Shown: positions 33,830 through 46,600 of the stretch, piece by piece
Numbering within the stretch: the stretch's first letter is position 1
How the letters are laid out: each line of letters starts with the position of its first letter
NCBI GenBank assembly: GCA_020746835.1
Contig: JAGPNK010000006.1
Location: 62,001 to 126,000, forward strand
Length of the DNA stretch: 64,000 nt
Direction of reading: 5' to 3'
Source: Stachybotrys elegans
Lineage: Eukaryota; Ascomycota; Sordariomycetes; Hypocreales; Stachybotryaceae
Notes under the pieces: model-generated
Database searches by the model: none
What the model was told of the DNA's origin: nothing
What the model saw: only the letters and a program-made list of their open reading frames with translations
Made by a program: the position numbers and the translations under genes

Positions 33830-36600
33830 TACCTTAATAAGTACTTATAGAAGGGATTTATATACCTTTCTAAAAGCTTAGTAGAGATATCTATCTTTTT
33901 TATATTTAAAAAGAATAGGGGGCTTTAACTCTATATAGACTATTATAAACTTAATAGAGTTATAAAGAAAAATTAATACTCTTTTCCCCTAGTATTAGAG
34001 ATTTTAAACTAAATTTAAAAATATAAATAGTTTATAAAGATTAATATTAAGAATATCTACTACTATATTAAGATTTAAAAAGAAAATAAGTGGAAAATAG
34101 CCTTTTATACCTGCTATAGTTATTTTAAGTACCTAGTTATACTCTTTAGCCTTACTAATATACCTATTACCTTCTAGTTATATATTTACTAGGCACTCTA
34201 TAGACTTCTTAATATAGTCTATATTATCTACCTAAATAATATTCTTATTTTTTTAAAGAATAGAGATACCTATATATATTATATTTAGTAAGTATTTAAG
34301 TAACTTTAATAGATAAAGTTATTTATAAAACTATCTAAGTATACTTTCTACTAATATAAAGTTAAGTTTTTAGAATTTATTTTATTTAATAAAGATATAA
34401 CTATAAACTCTATTAAAGTTACTATTATTAAGAAATAGTAATAACTCTATTTCTACTATAAAATCTAAGTATTCCTTAGGTTTTATAACTTTTACTAATA
34501 GTTTATTTAAGATTATATTAATATTACTATACTACTATATAGCCTACTTAAAGGAAGTAAAATAGAAAGAAATCTAATATAGTAATATTAAACCCTAAGA
34601 AAGAATAGGTCTTTAAGGATTTTATCTAGGTATTTTAATAAGTATTCCTTTTCTATTACTTTAACTTTAAATAAATAGTAAAGGTAAAGATTAATATATT
34701 TAAAAAAGCTATAGCTAGGATTTTATTATAGCCTAATAAAAAAGGAAAATACTATTCTATTATATTTTAGTTCTAAAAGTTTAAAGGCCTAGAGCTAAAC
34801 TATAGTATATTAAATTAGAAACTTATAGCTATTATAGAGTTATTTAAATACTAGTGCCACTACCTTAAAGAGATAGTATAATTTATTAAAGTATTTATAA
34901 ACTACTAAAACCTATAGTAATTTATAAGCTAGCCCTAGCTTAATAGAAGGCAAGTATAATAGTATATATTCTTAATACTCTATAATTTTATTATTAAGTA
35001 TAAATTAGAAAAGAGTAATTCTATTAATAGACTATTAAAAAGACTAAACTATAAAAAGAAAGAAAAAGCACTACTAAATCTATTTCTAAAGCTAAAACTT
35101 AAAATTAAAATAGTTTAAAAAGCTTAGATATAAACTACTATATAAAACTCTATTAAAAAAAATAATTTAAAATAGCTAGATAGTCTACTACTATAGAAAG
35201 AAAAATACTCTAAGTAAAACTATATATAAAAAGAAGAATACTCTAAGAAATATTAATAATAGAAAGGAGAATACTCTATAAGAAACTACTAATAGAAAGA
35301 AAAATACCCTATATAAGAACTATAAAAAGAAAGTATACTATACTAATTATAATAAATAGTTAGAATAGTCCTATACTAGTAGGTTATTTAAAGTATAACT
35401 ATAACTAAAGGTTTAATAGACTTAATATAGATAGTATAGAGAAAGAATTTAGTAATATAAAAGGTTTATACTAAAATAATATTTAAAAAGCTAGAGAAGA
35501 GATTCCCCTACTAGATAGTTAGCTAGTTAGAACTAGTTATATATAAGAATTATATTTATATACTTAAAGACCTAGCTATTTAATAGAAAATACTAGAACT
35601 ATACTATAATAACCCACTTATAGAATACTTTAGTACTAATAGAATAATAGAGCTTATATAATAATAGTTTTACTAGAAGAATATCTATAAGAAAGTTCTA
35701 GACTAGGTAATAATCTATATAGTTTACTAAGGGATTATAGCTTAATAATACCCTATATATAGTATATTAAAGTCTTTATTTATTTTAAATAGATTCTAGT
35801 ATAAACTCTTAATAGACTTTATTATAGAGCTACTAATAGTAGATTAAAATAGGTAGGAAGTTAATATAATTTTAGTAATAGTAAACTACTATACTAAATA
35901 CTTATTCTTTATCTCTATATCTTTCTATTTAAATATAGTAAAGCTTATAGAGGTATTTTATTACTATATAGAACTATAATTTAAATTGTCTAATAGAATA
36001 GTATTAAATAAAGGCTCTATATTTACTAGTGCCTTTTAGTTAGAATTATACTATTAAATTTAGATTAAAAGGAGGTTATTAATAGTGTTTTACCTATAGA
36101 TAGATAGCTAGATAGAATAAATAAACTAAACCCTAGAATATTATCTATACTGCTTTATTAACTAATAATAAAGTAACTAGACTTAGATCTTATAAATAGT
36201 AGAGTTTGCCTATAATAATATAGTAAATGTAATAATATAAGTATTAGTAAATTAAGCCCTAATAGAATATAACTTAATGCTATAATATTAAAAGGAGCTA
36301 AACTCTAAGAGATAAATAATACTAAGGGTAACTAATAGACTGAACTAATTAAAAGAGATTAAATAATAACTTAAGAAATATTAAAGTAGTATAACTAAAA
36401 GAGCAGTAAGAAATTATAATAATAAATATACTCTATTTATACTATATAGAGAAGACTAAATTAGCTTTAGTATTTAGAATCTCTAGTTAAAAGGGAAGAA
36501 AAAGAAACTAATATTTTGGTTTATTAGGCCCCTTAAGGTTCTTAAAGTAATTAATATATAAGCCTACTGTCTTACCCTTTTTAAAAAGTATAGTTAAATC
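33830..36600 (+). pseudogene. Fossil gypsy pol (RT, RNase H, integrase)
   Basis: Pieces read through stops. At 33,830-34,010 a stretch resembles the RT start (KGFIYLSKSL, FIFKKNRGL, LYIDYYKLNRV). At 34,225-34,250 the catalytic YLDD box appears as YLNN. At 34,690-34,880 there is an RNase H-like run (YFSSKSLKA, then the 'ELLAII' helix). At 35,740-35,910 the integrase core reads IDFI then VNYYTKYL, close to the usual MDFI..VDRYTK. A later stretch near 36,500 resembles the 'LGPFEILEVI' C-terminal region. Asp-to-Asn changes and stops at former Trp/Gln codons fit RIP. No functional protein can be made. Confidence 0.8.
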
Positions 36601-39235
36601 TATAATATTTTTTATATTAGTTTACTAAAGCTATAGAAAGTAAGAAAGGGAATTCTAAAGTAAGATTAGTAAATATTATTACTAAATCTAGAAGAAGATT
36701 TAATAAATAGAAAGTAAAGAATATTAAAGGTAAGAATATAATTAATAGTAAACTATATTATTTAATTAAATAAAAAGGTTAGCTAATAGAGTTTAATTAG
36801 TAAGTTAAGGCTATTAATATCTATATATCTAGTATAGTTAAGAGCTATAAAAAAAGATAGACTAAGGATAAGTAATAAAAGGCTACTATTAAGGATTAAT
36901 AAAGAGCTAGAGATAATACTTCTTACTTATAAAACCCTAACTTAAGATTTTATAAAAAAAGAAACTCTTAAATTAATAACTAAAAGTAAATATATTAACC
37001 TCTAGAGATATATATAAATTTTAAGAAATAGTATAGGCTATATTAGTAATCTAAAAATTATTATTTTATTAAGGCTTTTTATAGTATTAGAATCTTTTAA
37101 AAGAGAGATAAAGATTATCTAGAGATATTAAATTACTAAAGCTAAGAGTATTAAGGAAGTATATTACTAAAGAAACATTAGAAATACTACTAAAATACTA
37201 GTTATATATAAGGCTTTATAGGGGAGAAAATTTTAATAAAATAATAATATTTATAGACTATTATAATATTATATTAATAGTAATAAAGTTATATAACTAA
37301 ATATTTAATTTAATAAAATATAGCCTTAGGTCTAATCTTTAAACTACTAAAGTAAATAAATTTATTTACTAAATAGAGAAATAATATTAAAATACTATAA
37401 AAACTACTTCTTAAAGTCTTTAGGAATAAGGAAATTCTATAGATTTTAAAGCTATTTAATCTAGTATTAAATCTAAGTAATATAGTTAGAGAAGGCCTAG
37501 ATTAAAATAGTTTATATAAAGAAATAAATATAATTAAGTATTTATTCCTAGATAATATAGCCTTATTTATTAATATTTTTACTATAAGTAATTAGCTATT
37601 TCTAATAGATCTAGTTAAAGGCTAGTATAGTAAAGGTAAAATAGAAATTAGCTATTACTATAGTAAGAAACTTATACTTTAAATACTTATAGTATATAGT
37701 TTATATACTCTATAAAATATTAATAATAAAGAGAACTATAATATAAAAGAAAATACTTAGTAAAGTATTCTTTTTTATATTAATAAGATAATAGTACTAT
37801 TTATATACTATATTAAGATTATTAAAGGCCTAGCTAAAGTTAAAAGCACTTTAAGCAAGGGTAAAGCAGAATAAAGATAATAAAAAAAAAGAGCTAAAGC
37901 TTTTACTTTTTAAAATAGAGGTAATATATAGACTAAGCTAAATATAGAATATTTAGTACTAATAGATAAAAATAATAAGATTAATAATAAGACTAATATA
38001 AGGCTAGTAAAGAGTTAGTAAATTAATATAATATTAAAAATAACTAAAGAGTAATTTACTAGCTTATAAAGATTATAATGCTTAATATACTATATATAGA
38101 AAGAGAATACTTTATTAGAGTCTTTATTAAAGTAGTAGTTAATTACTAATATAATAGACTATTTATCTTACTTTTATACTTTTTAATTAATTCTAAAATA
38201 ATATATATAGAACTTTAGTCTCTATATAAGACCTAATATTAGTAGTAGTATAATAAAGATATTTTAAAAGAAAATAGAAGGTAAAGAGAGTAAAGATTAA
38301 AAAAATAATATATAAAAGTATAAGGCTAAAACAAAATTTAAGTTCTAAAATCTATAAGAAAAGTAAGAAATATAACTATTTAGAATATAGTTAGAAAAAA
38401 ATATACTAGTAATATACTTTAAGCTAGAGTAAGAGACTAATATTAAAAAGTAATAAAGGAAAGATATTATTATACTATTTCTAGAGTATAATATAAGAGT
38501 TATTACTATTAAAAGAGAGTGAATATTAATAAATATAATCTTATTATTATTATTATTTTTAATATTATTATTGTCTTTATTCTTAGCTAGTATAAGCTTA
38601 GTTATTAGAAGAATAGAATTAAAGGCTTAATATATTTTAGTAATAGTAAGAATTATATATTAAGGGAAGACTATTAGGGTAGAGAGAAAGCTAGTAAATA
38701 TAGTAAAAAAGTACTTATAGTATAACTACTAGAGTATAGCTTTTAGTCTAGTAATTGGCTTAGATAGTAGTTTTATCTTACTAGGGATATTCTACTTAAA
38801 AGCTTATTAATATAAGCTTAATATACTAAGGTAAAGTAAGTAAAAGAAAAAAAGCCCTAAGGCTAAGAAGTAGTTAGATTTATTATAGAGAAAAGGTATT
38901 TTATAAATAAAAAAAGGTAAACTATAGTAATAGAGAGATAAAGAGAAAAGAAAAGAAATTCTAGATATAAATAGAGTAAAATAATAGTATTATAATAGTA
39001 GGGTAATATAGATATAGAGTATTTACCTAGTAATCTATAAAACTTCTTAAAAAACTTTTATATAGAGTATATTACTATAATAAATAATAAATATATTATA
39101 CTCTATCTCTACTAATAATATATATATTATACTATTAAAATACTAATATAATACTATACTAATACTATTAATATCTAACCCTAATATATAACTAAATTTA
39201 GTTACTAAAATAGTACCTTAAAAAGGGGAAATAGT

Positions 39236-39416
39236 TATTATAGAGATAGGGCTCTAGGCCTTACTCTCTATATAACTATAGTATAACTACTATAGAATTT
39301 AATTAAAAGAGACTCTTAGTCTTTTTAAACTAAAGCCTTAAGCTTTAGTCTTTATATTAAGGGAATAGCTAGCTAATATACTTTATACTACTATCTAACT
39401 CTAGTGTTCTATAATA
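39236..39416 (+). repeat. 3' LTR of the gypsy element
   Basis: 181 bp, same length and order as 31774-31954, followed directly by the AATAA target duplication copy at 39417-39421. Confidence 0.88.
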
Positions 39417-39421
39417 AATAA

Positions 39422-40450
39422 TTATTATATTTTTAGTATAGAAATACTTTTTATATTTTTAGTCTTTTTATATAGAGTAATAAAATTATTAATAAAGTAT
39501 TACTACTATAGTTTTTATACTTTATATAGAGACTATAGTAAGAGTTTTAAAGCTTACTACTATAATAAATAGCTATTAATAAGAGTTATTTTAAGTAAAA
39601 AGGTTTAGACTATTATTTATTATCTTTCTTTATAGTTCTAGTAATTAAAATCTTTTATAGTTTATAATTAATTCTCTATATCTATAGTATTTATTTTTTA
39701 TTATAAATAGCTATAGTTTTTAATATAAAAAGTTTTTTAACTAGTTTAAAATTAAATTTATAGTAAATAAAGTATAACTATATTATTATTATAGAAAGCT
39801 ATTAGTAAATTTAGTAAATAAATTTATTCTTTATAAACTTAATTAATAATACTATTATAAAGGTATTATTTTTTATATAATTTAATTAATTTTAAAAAGC
39901 TAGATAAAAGATTAATATATAGTTTTTTATTAATTATATAGTTTAAATTCTTTTCTTTAATATATTTAGCTATTTACTATAGTTATAGCCTTAATATAAT
40001 TAAAAGTTTAATACTTTTTAATATAGTTTTACTATTTAACTATAATAAAAGTCTATAAATATTATTATTAATTTAAATAGTATTTATAATAGCTATTTTT
40101 TAATTTCTAAAAGTTTTAAAAAAATATAGTAATAAAAAAAATTATTAAGAAAAATATAATAAATAGCTACTAATAGCCTAAATAATAGAAAAACTACTAT
40201 AGTTTATATAGAGTTTAAAGCTTTTATTATATTAAGAATAGCTTTATACTTTTTTCCTTACTATAAGCTTTATTACTATAAGCCCTACTATTATAAACCT
40301 TACTATTATAAGCCCTATTATTACTATAAGCCTTACTATTATAAGCCCTACTATTACTATAAGCCCTACTATTATTATAAGCCCTACTACTATAAGTTCT
40401 ATTTTATCTTTTTAATAATAGTAAATATAGACTATTAAAATAAGAGAAAA
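39422..40450. other. RIP-mutated remnant between the two retroelements
   Basis: AT-rich sequence not belonging to either LTR pair. It probably derives from the older element between the inverted repeats. No readable domain was found. A minisatellite lies at its right end. Confidence 0.5.
40258..40400. repeat. Minisatellite, 15-18-bp unit
   Basis: About eight imperfect copies of CCCTACTATTATAAG, some with an extra ATT (CCCTATTATTACTATAAG), stand in tandem. The C-triplets stand out in an otherwise C-poor block. Confidence 0.8.
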
Positions 40451-40671
40451 TGCAATACTACTTATAAAACGGTTAGTAATGTAAATAGTAGCTTATAGTT
40501 AGGCTAAACTAATTAATCTAAAAGCTAGTATATTATATAATTTTAGAAAAGTTATATAAAAGAGAGAAAAAGCATGGTATTTTTAGGTTCCTAGAATTAA
40601 TCTACTTATATAGATTTAGGTAGTCTAGCTAAAGCTCTCTATAGTAACTTAGACTAAATTTCCCTATTTTA
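40451..40671 (+). repeat. Left 221-bp LTR-type direct repeat
   Basis: It matches 52826-53046 with 18 differences by my count, all transitions. Several TG and CA dinucleotides survive in both copies (AATGTAAAT, GCATGG), unlike the rest of the block. Confidence 0.85.
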
Positions 40672-43600
40672 ATTGTCTCTAAGGGCAGATCTATATCCTT
40701 ACTAAAAAGTCTATTCTAATCTATAGATAGAAAGGCAAGCTATTTATACTATATATATTAAGCCTATTTAATCTTATCTTTAGCTTTTTTACTATTTATT
40801 TTATATTTATTTCTTAAACTTTTATCTTTAGTAGTCTAAGCTTTAGTTTTTTATTTTACTAGCTTTTTATTTATATTCTTAACTATAGCTAGAGCTTAGT
40901 TTAATCTTAAATAAGTTATCTTTTAGTATAGTACTAGCCTAAATAAAAAGATTTATTAAGGGCTAGACCCTTAAGTTTATAAGATAATCCTAGGGTTCTA
41001 AAAGACTAAAAACTAACTAATTTAGTATTTTTAGGTATAATAGTATAGTTCTAGGTAATATAGTATTTAATATAAGATTAGCTAGCTATAACTTTAGGTT
41101 CTTAAGTATTATATATATAGATCTTTTATTAAGCTAAAGGTATAATAAGTTTATTTAGAATTAGACTTTCTTTAGTTTTAGAGGTTAAAAATTACTAAAC
41201 TATTTCTTAGCTTTTAAGTTTAAGCCTTTCTTTTATAAAAATTATTATAGTCTCTCTCTTTACTCTAAGATATAGATTTATTTCTAGATTAGTAAGGCTA
41301 GTATTCTTTATAAAACAAACTTATACTTTAAAAATAGTACTATAGTAGAAAATCAATATAGCTCTATATTTTCTAGTACTTAGAAAGGTTCTAAAAACTT
41401 AAAGAGCCTCTTATAGAAGTTTTTAAATTACTATAGCTTTAGGTAATAGTAGGCAGGGAGTTTATAGTATATTTTCTAGTATATTTAGCTCTAACTTAGC
41501 CAGAGATATAAAGAGTGTTTTATTAGAGTTAGAGGTTTTATTCTTTAAAACTATAGCTCTAGAGATTTTAGCTATAACTATATTAATAGCTATAAAAGCT
41601 AAACTAAATATACTATAGTTAGAAGCTAGAGTAGATATATCTATTTTAATATCTATAACTAAATTATATAGTTCTAGAGATTTAGTTATCTTTATATTAG
41701 CTTATCTTTTCTTTCTCTATTATAGAAAGGCCTTAAATACCTCTAGAGCCTAAATAAAGAGAGAAACTAAATAGAATACTATAGATTTTAAATACTAAAT
41801 AGTCTCTTAATTTAATATAATATTCTATTTAATTAGATACTAGGTCTTTAAGTACTATTCTTTCTTTAGATTATAAGTATTATTTATAAAGGCCTACTAG
41901 CTATTAAAGAATATAAAGTTTCTTTTAAAGGCTACTTTATATCTATAGATTATTTAAACCTTCTAGAGATAAAGAAATAGCTAGCCTTAATATATAAGGT
42001 AGTTTAAGTCCTTTTAGCCTAGCTTATTATCTATAAAACTATATAGTATTTATATTATAAACTTAAAGGCTATATTATAATTAGTTTATATTTAGTAAAC
42101 TTTTTTAAAAGCCTAATTCTAAAAGTAAAGAGTATTTTTTAATATTTTAATAGACTAATTAGTTAATTTTAATATTTACTAAATCTTACTATAATATTTC
42201 TAGCTCTAGGCTTATACTTTAGAAGGCTAAGTACTAACTATTTCTTTAAGAGTTAAGAAAATCTAGAAAATAGCTAGGTAATTATACCTAAAGTTATTAA
42301 ATTGTTTAGTAGCTAGAATAATAATAAATAAGTATTCTCTAGGGAATTTAAAAAGAATTAAATACTAAGCCTAGGTATTTATTAAAAAGGCAATTCTTTA
42401 GTTTAAATATATAAATAGAGTATTAAAGTAATAGAAAATACTATAGACTTTATTCTAGATAAAGCCAGTTTAATAGTCTCTAAATAAAGACTTTCTATCT
42501 TAGGTTATTTCTTAATTAATAACCCTATAGTAGAATCTTTATCTATAGACTTAGCTATAATAGCTTTTCTTTATAAAGCTACTATATAATATAACTTAGA
42601 TTTATAGATAATTATATAAGTATTTAAGTATAGTATTAAAGTTAAGTAAAATAATATTATTACTATTAAATTAAAGGGAAATAGTATTAGTAGAAAAGGC
42701 AATTAAATAGTTAAGGTTATAGTATATAATTCTAAGTAAGGCTTAAATCTCAAAGTTTAAGAGCTAGTTTTAATAGTAGCTTTAATTAGAAAGCTTATTA
42801 AGTTTAAATAATAACTATACTAGTTTTTAATATTAAAAAAGGCTATAGCTTTACTAAGAATAGCTTACTAAACTTCTTTAGTTTTACTAATAGTTTATTC
42901 TAGCTTAAAGTATAATAGATATATTTAATAGGTAGACTATAAAATAGCAGTAAGTATAGAGGTTTAAATATTAAGTTAATTAGTAAGCTCTTTATCTCTT
43001 ATATAGTATAGAGTATTAAAGCTATAGCTAGGGATTTATTTAATTTTTAGTAATAAGGTATTATATATAATAGTAAATATAATGTTATAGTATAAGAGAA
43101 ATAAATTAGCTTTCTATATAAAAATATAAGTCTGGCTTATATAGGAGCTATATAAGGCTATAATTAGATAGTTTGCTAGTTTCTTTTATTAAATAAATAT
43201 ATACAGGCTATATTATAATAGAAAAGAAGAGAAGGTTTATATAATAAGATATTTAGAAAGGATAGAAGGAATAGCTTATACTATAGTAATATTATAGTCT
43301 CTAATAGACTTAAATAGTAATATAAAGAGCTTAAAGGAGACAAAGGTAGAGCTTAAAGAGGTATATATATATATATATAAATAAGTAAAAATAAAAGAGA
43401 GAGAGAGAAATATATAGAAAAAGAGCTTAAGAAGTATACTTAAATAAATTATATAGCTAGTAGCTAGTGTATATAAATCACTATAGCTTAAACATACTCT
43501 ATATACTACTTATCTAATTATTTAACTATTTTCTAGTCTCTTTTACCTTCTTTTCCCTTTTTAAATCTTTTTCTCTTTATTTTTCTTTTTATAGCTCCCT

Positions 43601-46600
43601 TCTAGCCTTAGCTCTCTTTCTAGCTTTACCTATATTTTTATAGCTTTACTAATTAGTCTTTTTATTATAAATCCTTCTAGCCTTAACTATATAGCCCTTT
43701 TTAATATTTTAGATCTTACTATATATAAAGTAAAGAATCTAACTTTTATAAACCCTTAGTTTTAATTAGTATAGTTACTTAGCTACTATAATAGACTCTT
43801 AAGCTTAGCCAGTCTATAAAATATAGCTTATATATTAAACTATCTAATCTAATTAGCCTTAATATAGCTAACTATCTTTTAAATCTCTTATATCTTTAAG
43901 ATTTAAATAGTTAGTGGCATTAATATTAAAATGTAAAATATTTCTATTTACTATAAGATAGCTATCTATAATAGCTTTAAAATACTTCTATTCTTTAAGT
44001 TTTAGCTCTAAGTCTTTTAGTACTTCTATACTTCTTAAGCTTTTCTTTAAAGAGTTCTTTAAGTCTAAGTATACCTTTAAGCTTATTTAAAATATATTTA
44101 TCTATTTAATATATATCTTTTAGAGCTAGACTCTTTTAATAGATAGTTTTAATATACTTTTATTACTAGGCTAAGTATATAGAGGCTTTCTTTATCTTTA
44201 GTATAGTTATTTAAATCTCTATATATATAGCTATTATACTAATACTCTTATATATACTATTTTTTTACTTAGAAGTACTTTTCTATTTTTTCTAGAGTAT
44301 ATTTTTATTTTCTTTTAGTAACTATATCTATACTAACTATATTTAGAAAGCTATAGCTAGTATTTATAAGTATTAAGCTTTTCTAAAGTACTTAATAAAT
44401 TAAACTATTAAGTTTAATTAGAATATTTCTTTTTTTAATTATAATATTTTAAAGTTTGGTTTACTACTTAGTATTAGTCTTACCTTTTTAAAAGCTTTTA
44501 AACTATATATTAACTTTTAAATTATCTAGCTTTTAGTAATCTTTAATTTAACTTTAACTATCTCTTTAAAAAGTAGTAGCTTAGTATAAGACTTATCTCT
44601 CTTTTTAAGTATTCTCTTTAGGCCTTCTTTAGTTATTTTACTATTTATTAAAAATATTACCTTTTTTATACTATTTTAGTCTTATTAAATAGCTTAATAT
44701 TAAATTAAATAATCCCTTTTATATCTATAGAGCTAGATATATTAGTTAAGGGTATAAAGTCCTTTAGTATACTTAGGGTTTATAGTTTACTTTATTAATT
44801 ACTAACCCTTTTATTTATTTACTTTAAAGTCTATCTCTCTATTAGACAGTACTAGCTCTATATTCTTTATATTTAGAATTTAATTATTTAAGAATAAAAA
44901 CTAATTATCTTTCTAAATATCTTTAATTTCTTTATTAGCTCTCTTTATATAGGGTAAATCTAAGCCTAATTAGTTTATTTCTATAGATTAATTACTATAT
45001 AGTTTATAGAAGTTTATTATTATTCTATTTAATTAACTATTACTTATTAATTCTTAATAAATATACTTAATTTTATTTAAATATAAATATTTTAATATAG
45101 AAATTATAATAGTAATAATTATTACTAATAGTAGCTTTTTAGTCTTAAACTATCTAGATTAATTATTCTTTTTCTAGATTAGATTTAGAAACTAAGCTAT
45201 TATTTTATATTTATATCTCTCTTAAAGTTATAGTCTCTATAGTCTAGCTACTCTTATTAATAAAATCTATTATTAGTCTAATACTATATATATATAATTT
45301 AAATATTATTATTATATTTAATACTATAGATATTTAGCTTAGCAAGAGAGTACTATTAATTATTTATTTAGTAAAGGTTAGTATATAGATATCTATAGAG
45401 TAGAATAGTAGTAAGTATATTTCTAATATTAATACTACTATTTATATATATAAGGGTTTAAAATCCCTTTTTAATAAAAGTAAGTATTTTCTAAAAGCTA
45501 ATTTTAAAGGTAGTATATTAAGTAAGTATAGCTATTATAGTTAGTAGTTTAGTATTTAGAAGTTATTAAAATAATTAAATACTAAATATACTGATTAAAT
45601 ATATAATAATAAAAGAAAAATAAATAGAGAATAAAGTACTAATTATACTATATATTTATTTTAGCTAGAAGTATATATAGTATAAAAGGCAAGTCTTAAA
45701 GAAGAAAGAAATCCTTTATAAAGAGTCTTTATAATAATAGTAATTATATCTCTTACTCTTTATACTAAAGGAAAATACTACTGTCTTTAGTATAGTTTAG
45801 TTACTTTAGAATTAAATAGTTTAGTAAGCTATAGATATATATTTAGTAGATTCCTTTATTAGATTATTATACTAGTAGTAGAACTTAATACTATATTTAT
45901 ATCTAGGGCTCTTTAAATAGATTAGGCTTTATTATAGTCTAGGTTATTATTATAGTTACTATTATTTAAACTATTTAATCTATTTATACCTAAATACTCC
46001 TTAAGCTAGGGCTATAAAGGCCTAGATATTCTTAGTATATATTTTAGCTATTATTAATTACTTTCTTATAGTAAGTATTAGTTATAAAGAGTTTATTATT
46101 ATAGTCTAACTCTTACTATTTATTTTATTCTTTATAAAAGCCTTTAATCTATTTCTATAAAAGGTTTCTTTAATAGGTATTCTATCTAGGTCTATAAGCT
46201 TATATAAGCTAACTACTATACTTAGCTCTAAATATAGTATAGTTATTCTATTTTAAGTTATCTTTATAATAGTAAATAAATTATTTACTCTTTTAATATT
46301 ATAAACTAAAACTAAATTATTTGTTTTAATAGTACTTTTTAATCTTTACTAAATTGTAGTTATCTATTTAGCTAGCTATTCTTTTTAAAACTTAGTAATT
46401 TATCTCTTATATACTATATATTACTCTTCTTTCTTTTTAGAATTTAAATTCTAGCTTTAAGGAGTACTTTTTATAATATTACCTTATTCTAGTTAATTAA
46501 ATACTATATAGAATACTTAATTTCTAATAAATAAATCAGCTTCTATTTATATATTAAGTAAAATAGAGACTAGCTATAAATAACTATAGAGAAACTCTAT

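Larger units (their letters stand above)
31774..39416 (+). mobile_element. Ty3/gypsy LTR retrotransposon, RIP-inactivated
   Basis: Two direct repeats of exactly 181 bp (31774-31954 and 39236-39416) bound 7.64 kb. AATAA stands just before the left repeat (31769-31773) and just after the right one (39417-39421), the 5-bp target duplication expected for gypsy elements. The fossil pol order is RT, RNase H, integrase on the plus strand, which defines Ty3/gypsy. Every frame is broken by many stops. About 2.4 kb between the integrase end and the right LTR is unexplained. Confidence 0.9.

Noticed and set aside
40258..40400. CRISPR-like spacing in the tandem repeat
   Set aside because: The units are directly adjacent without unique spacers, and the host is a eukaryote.
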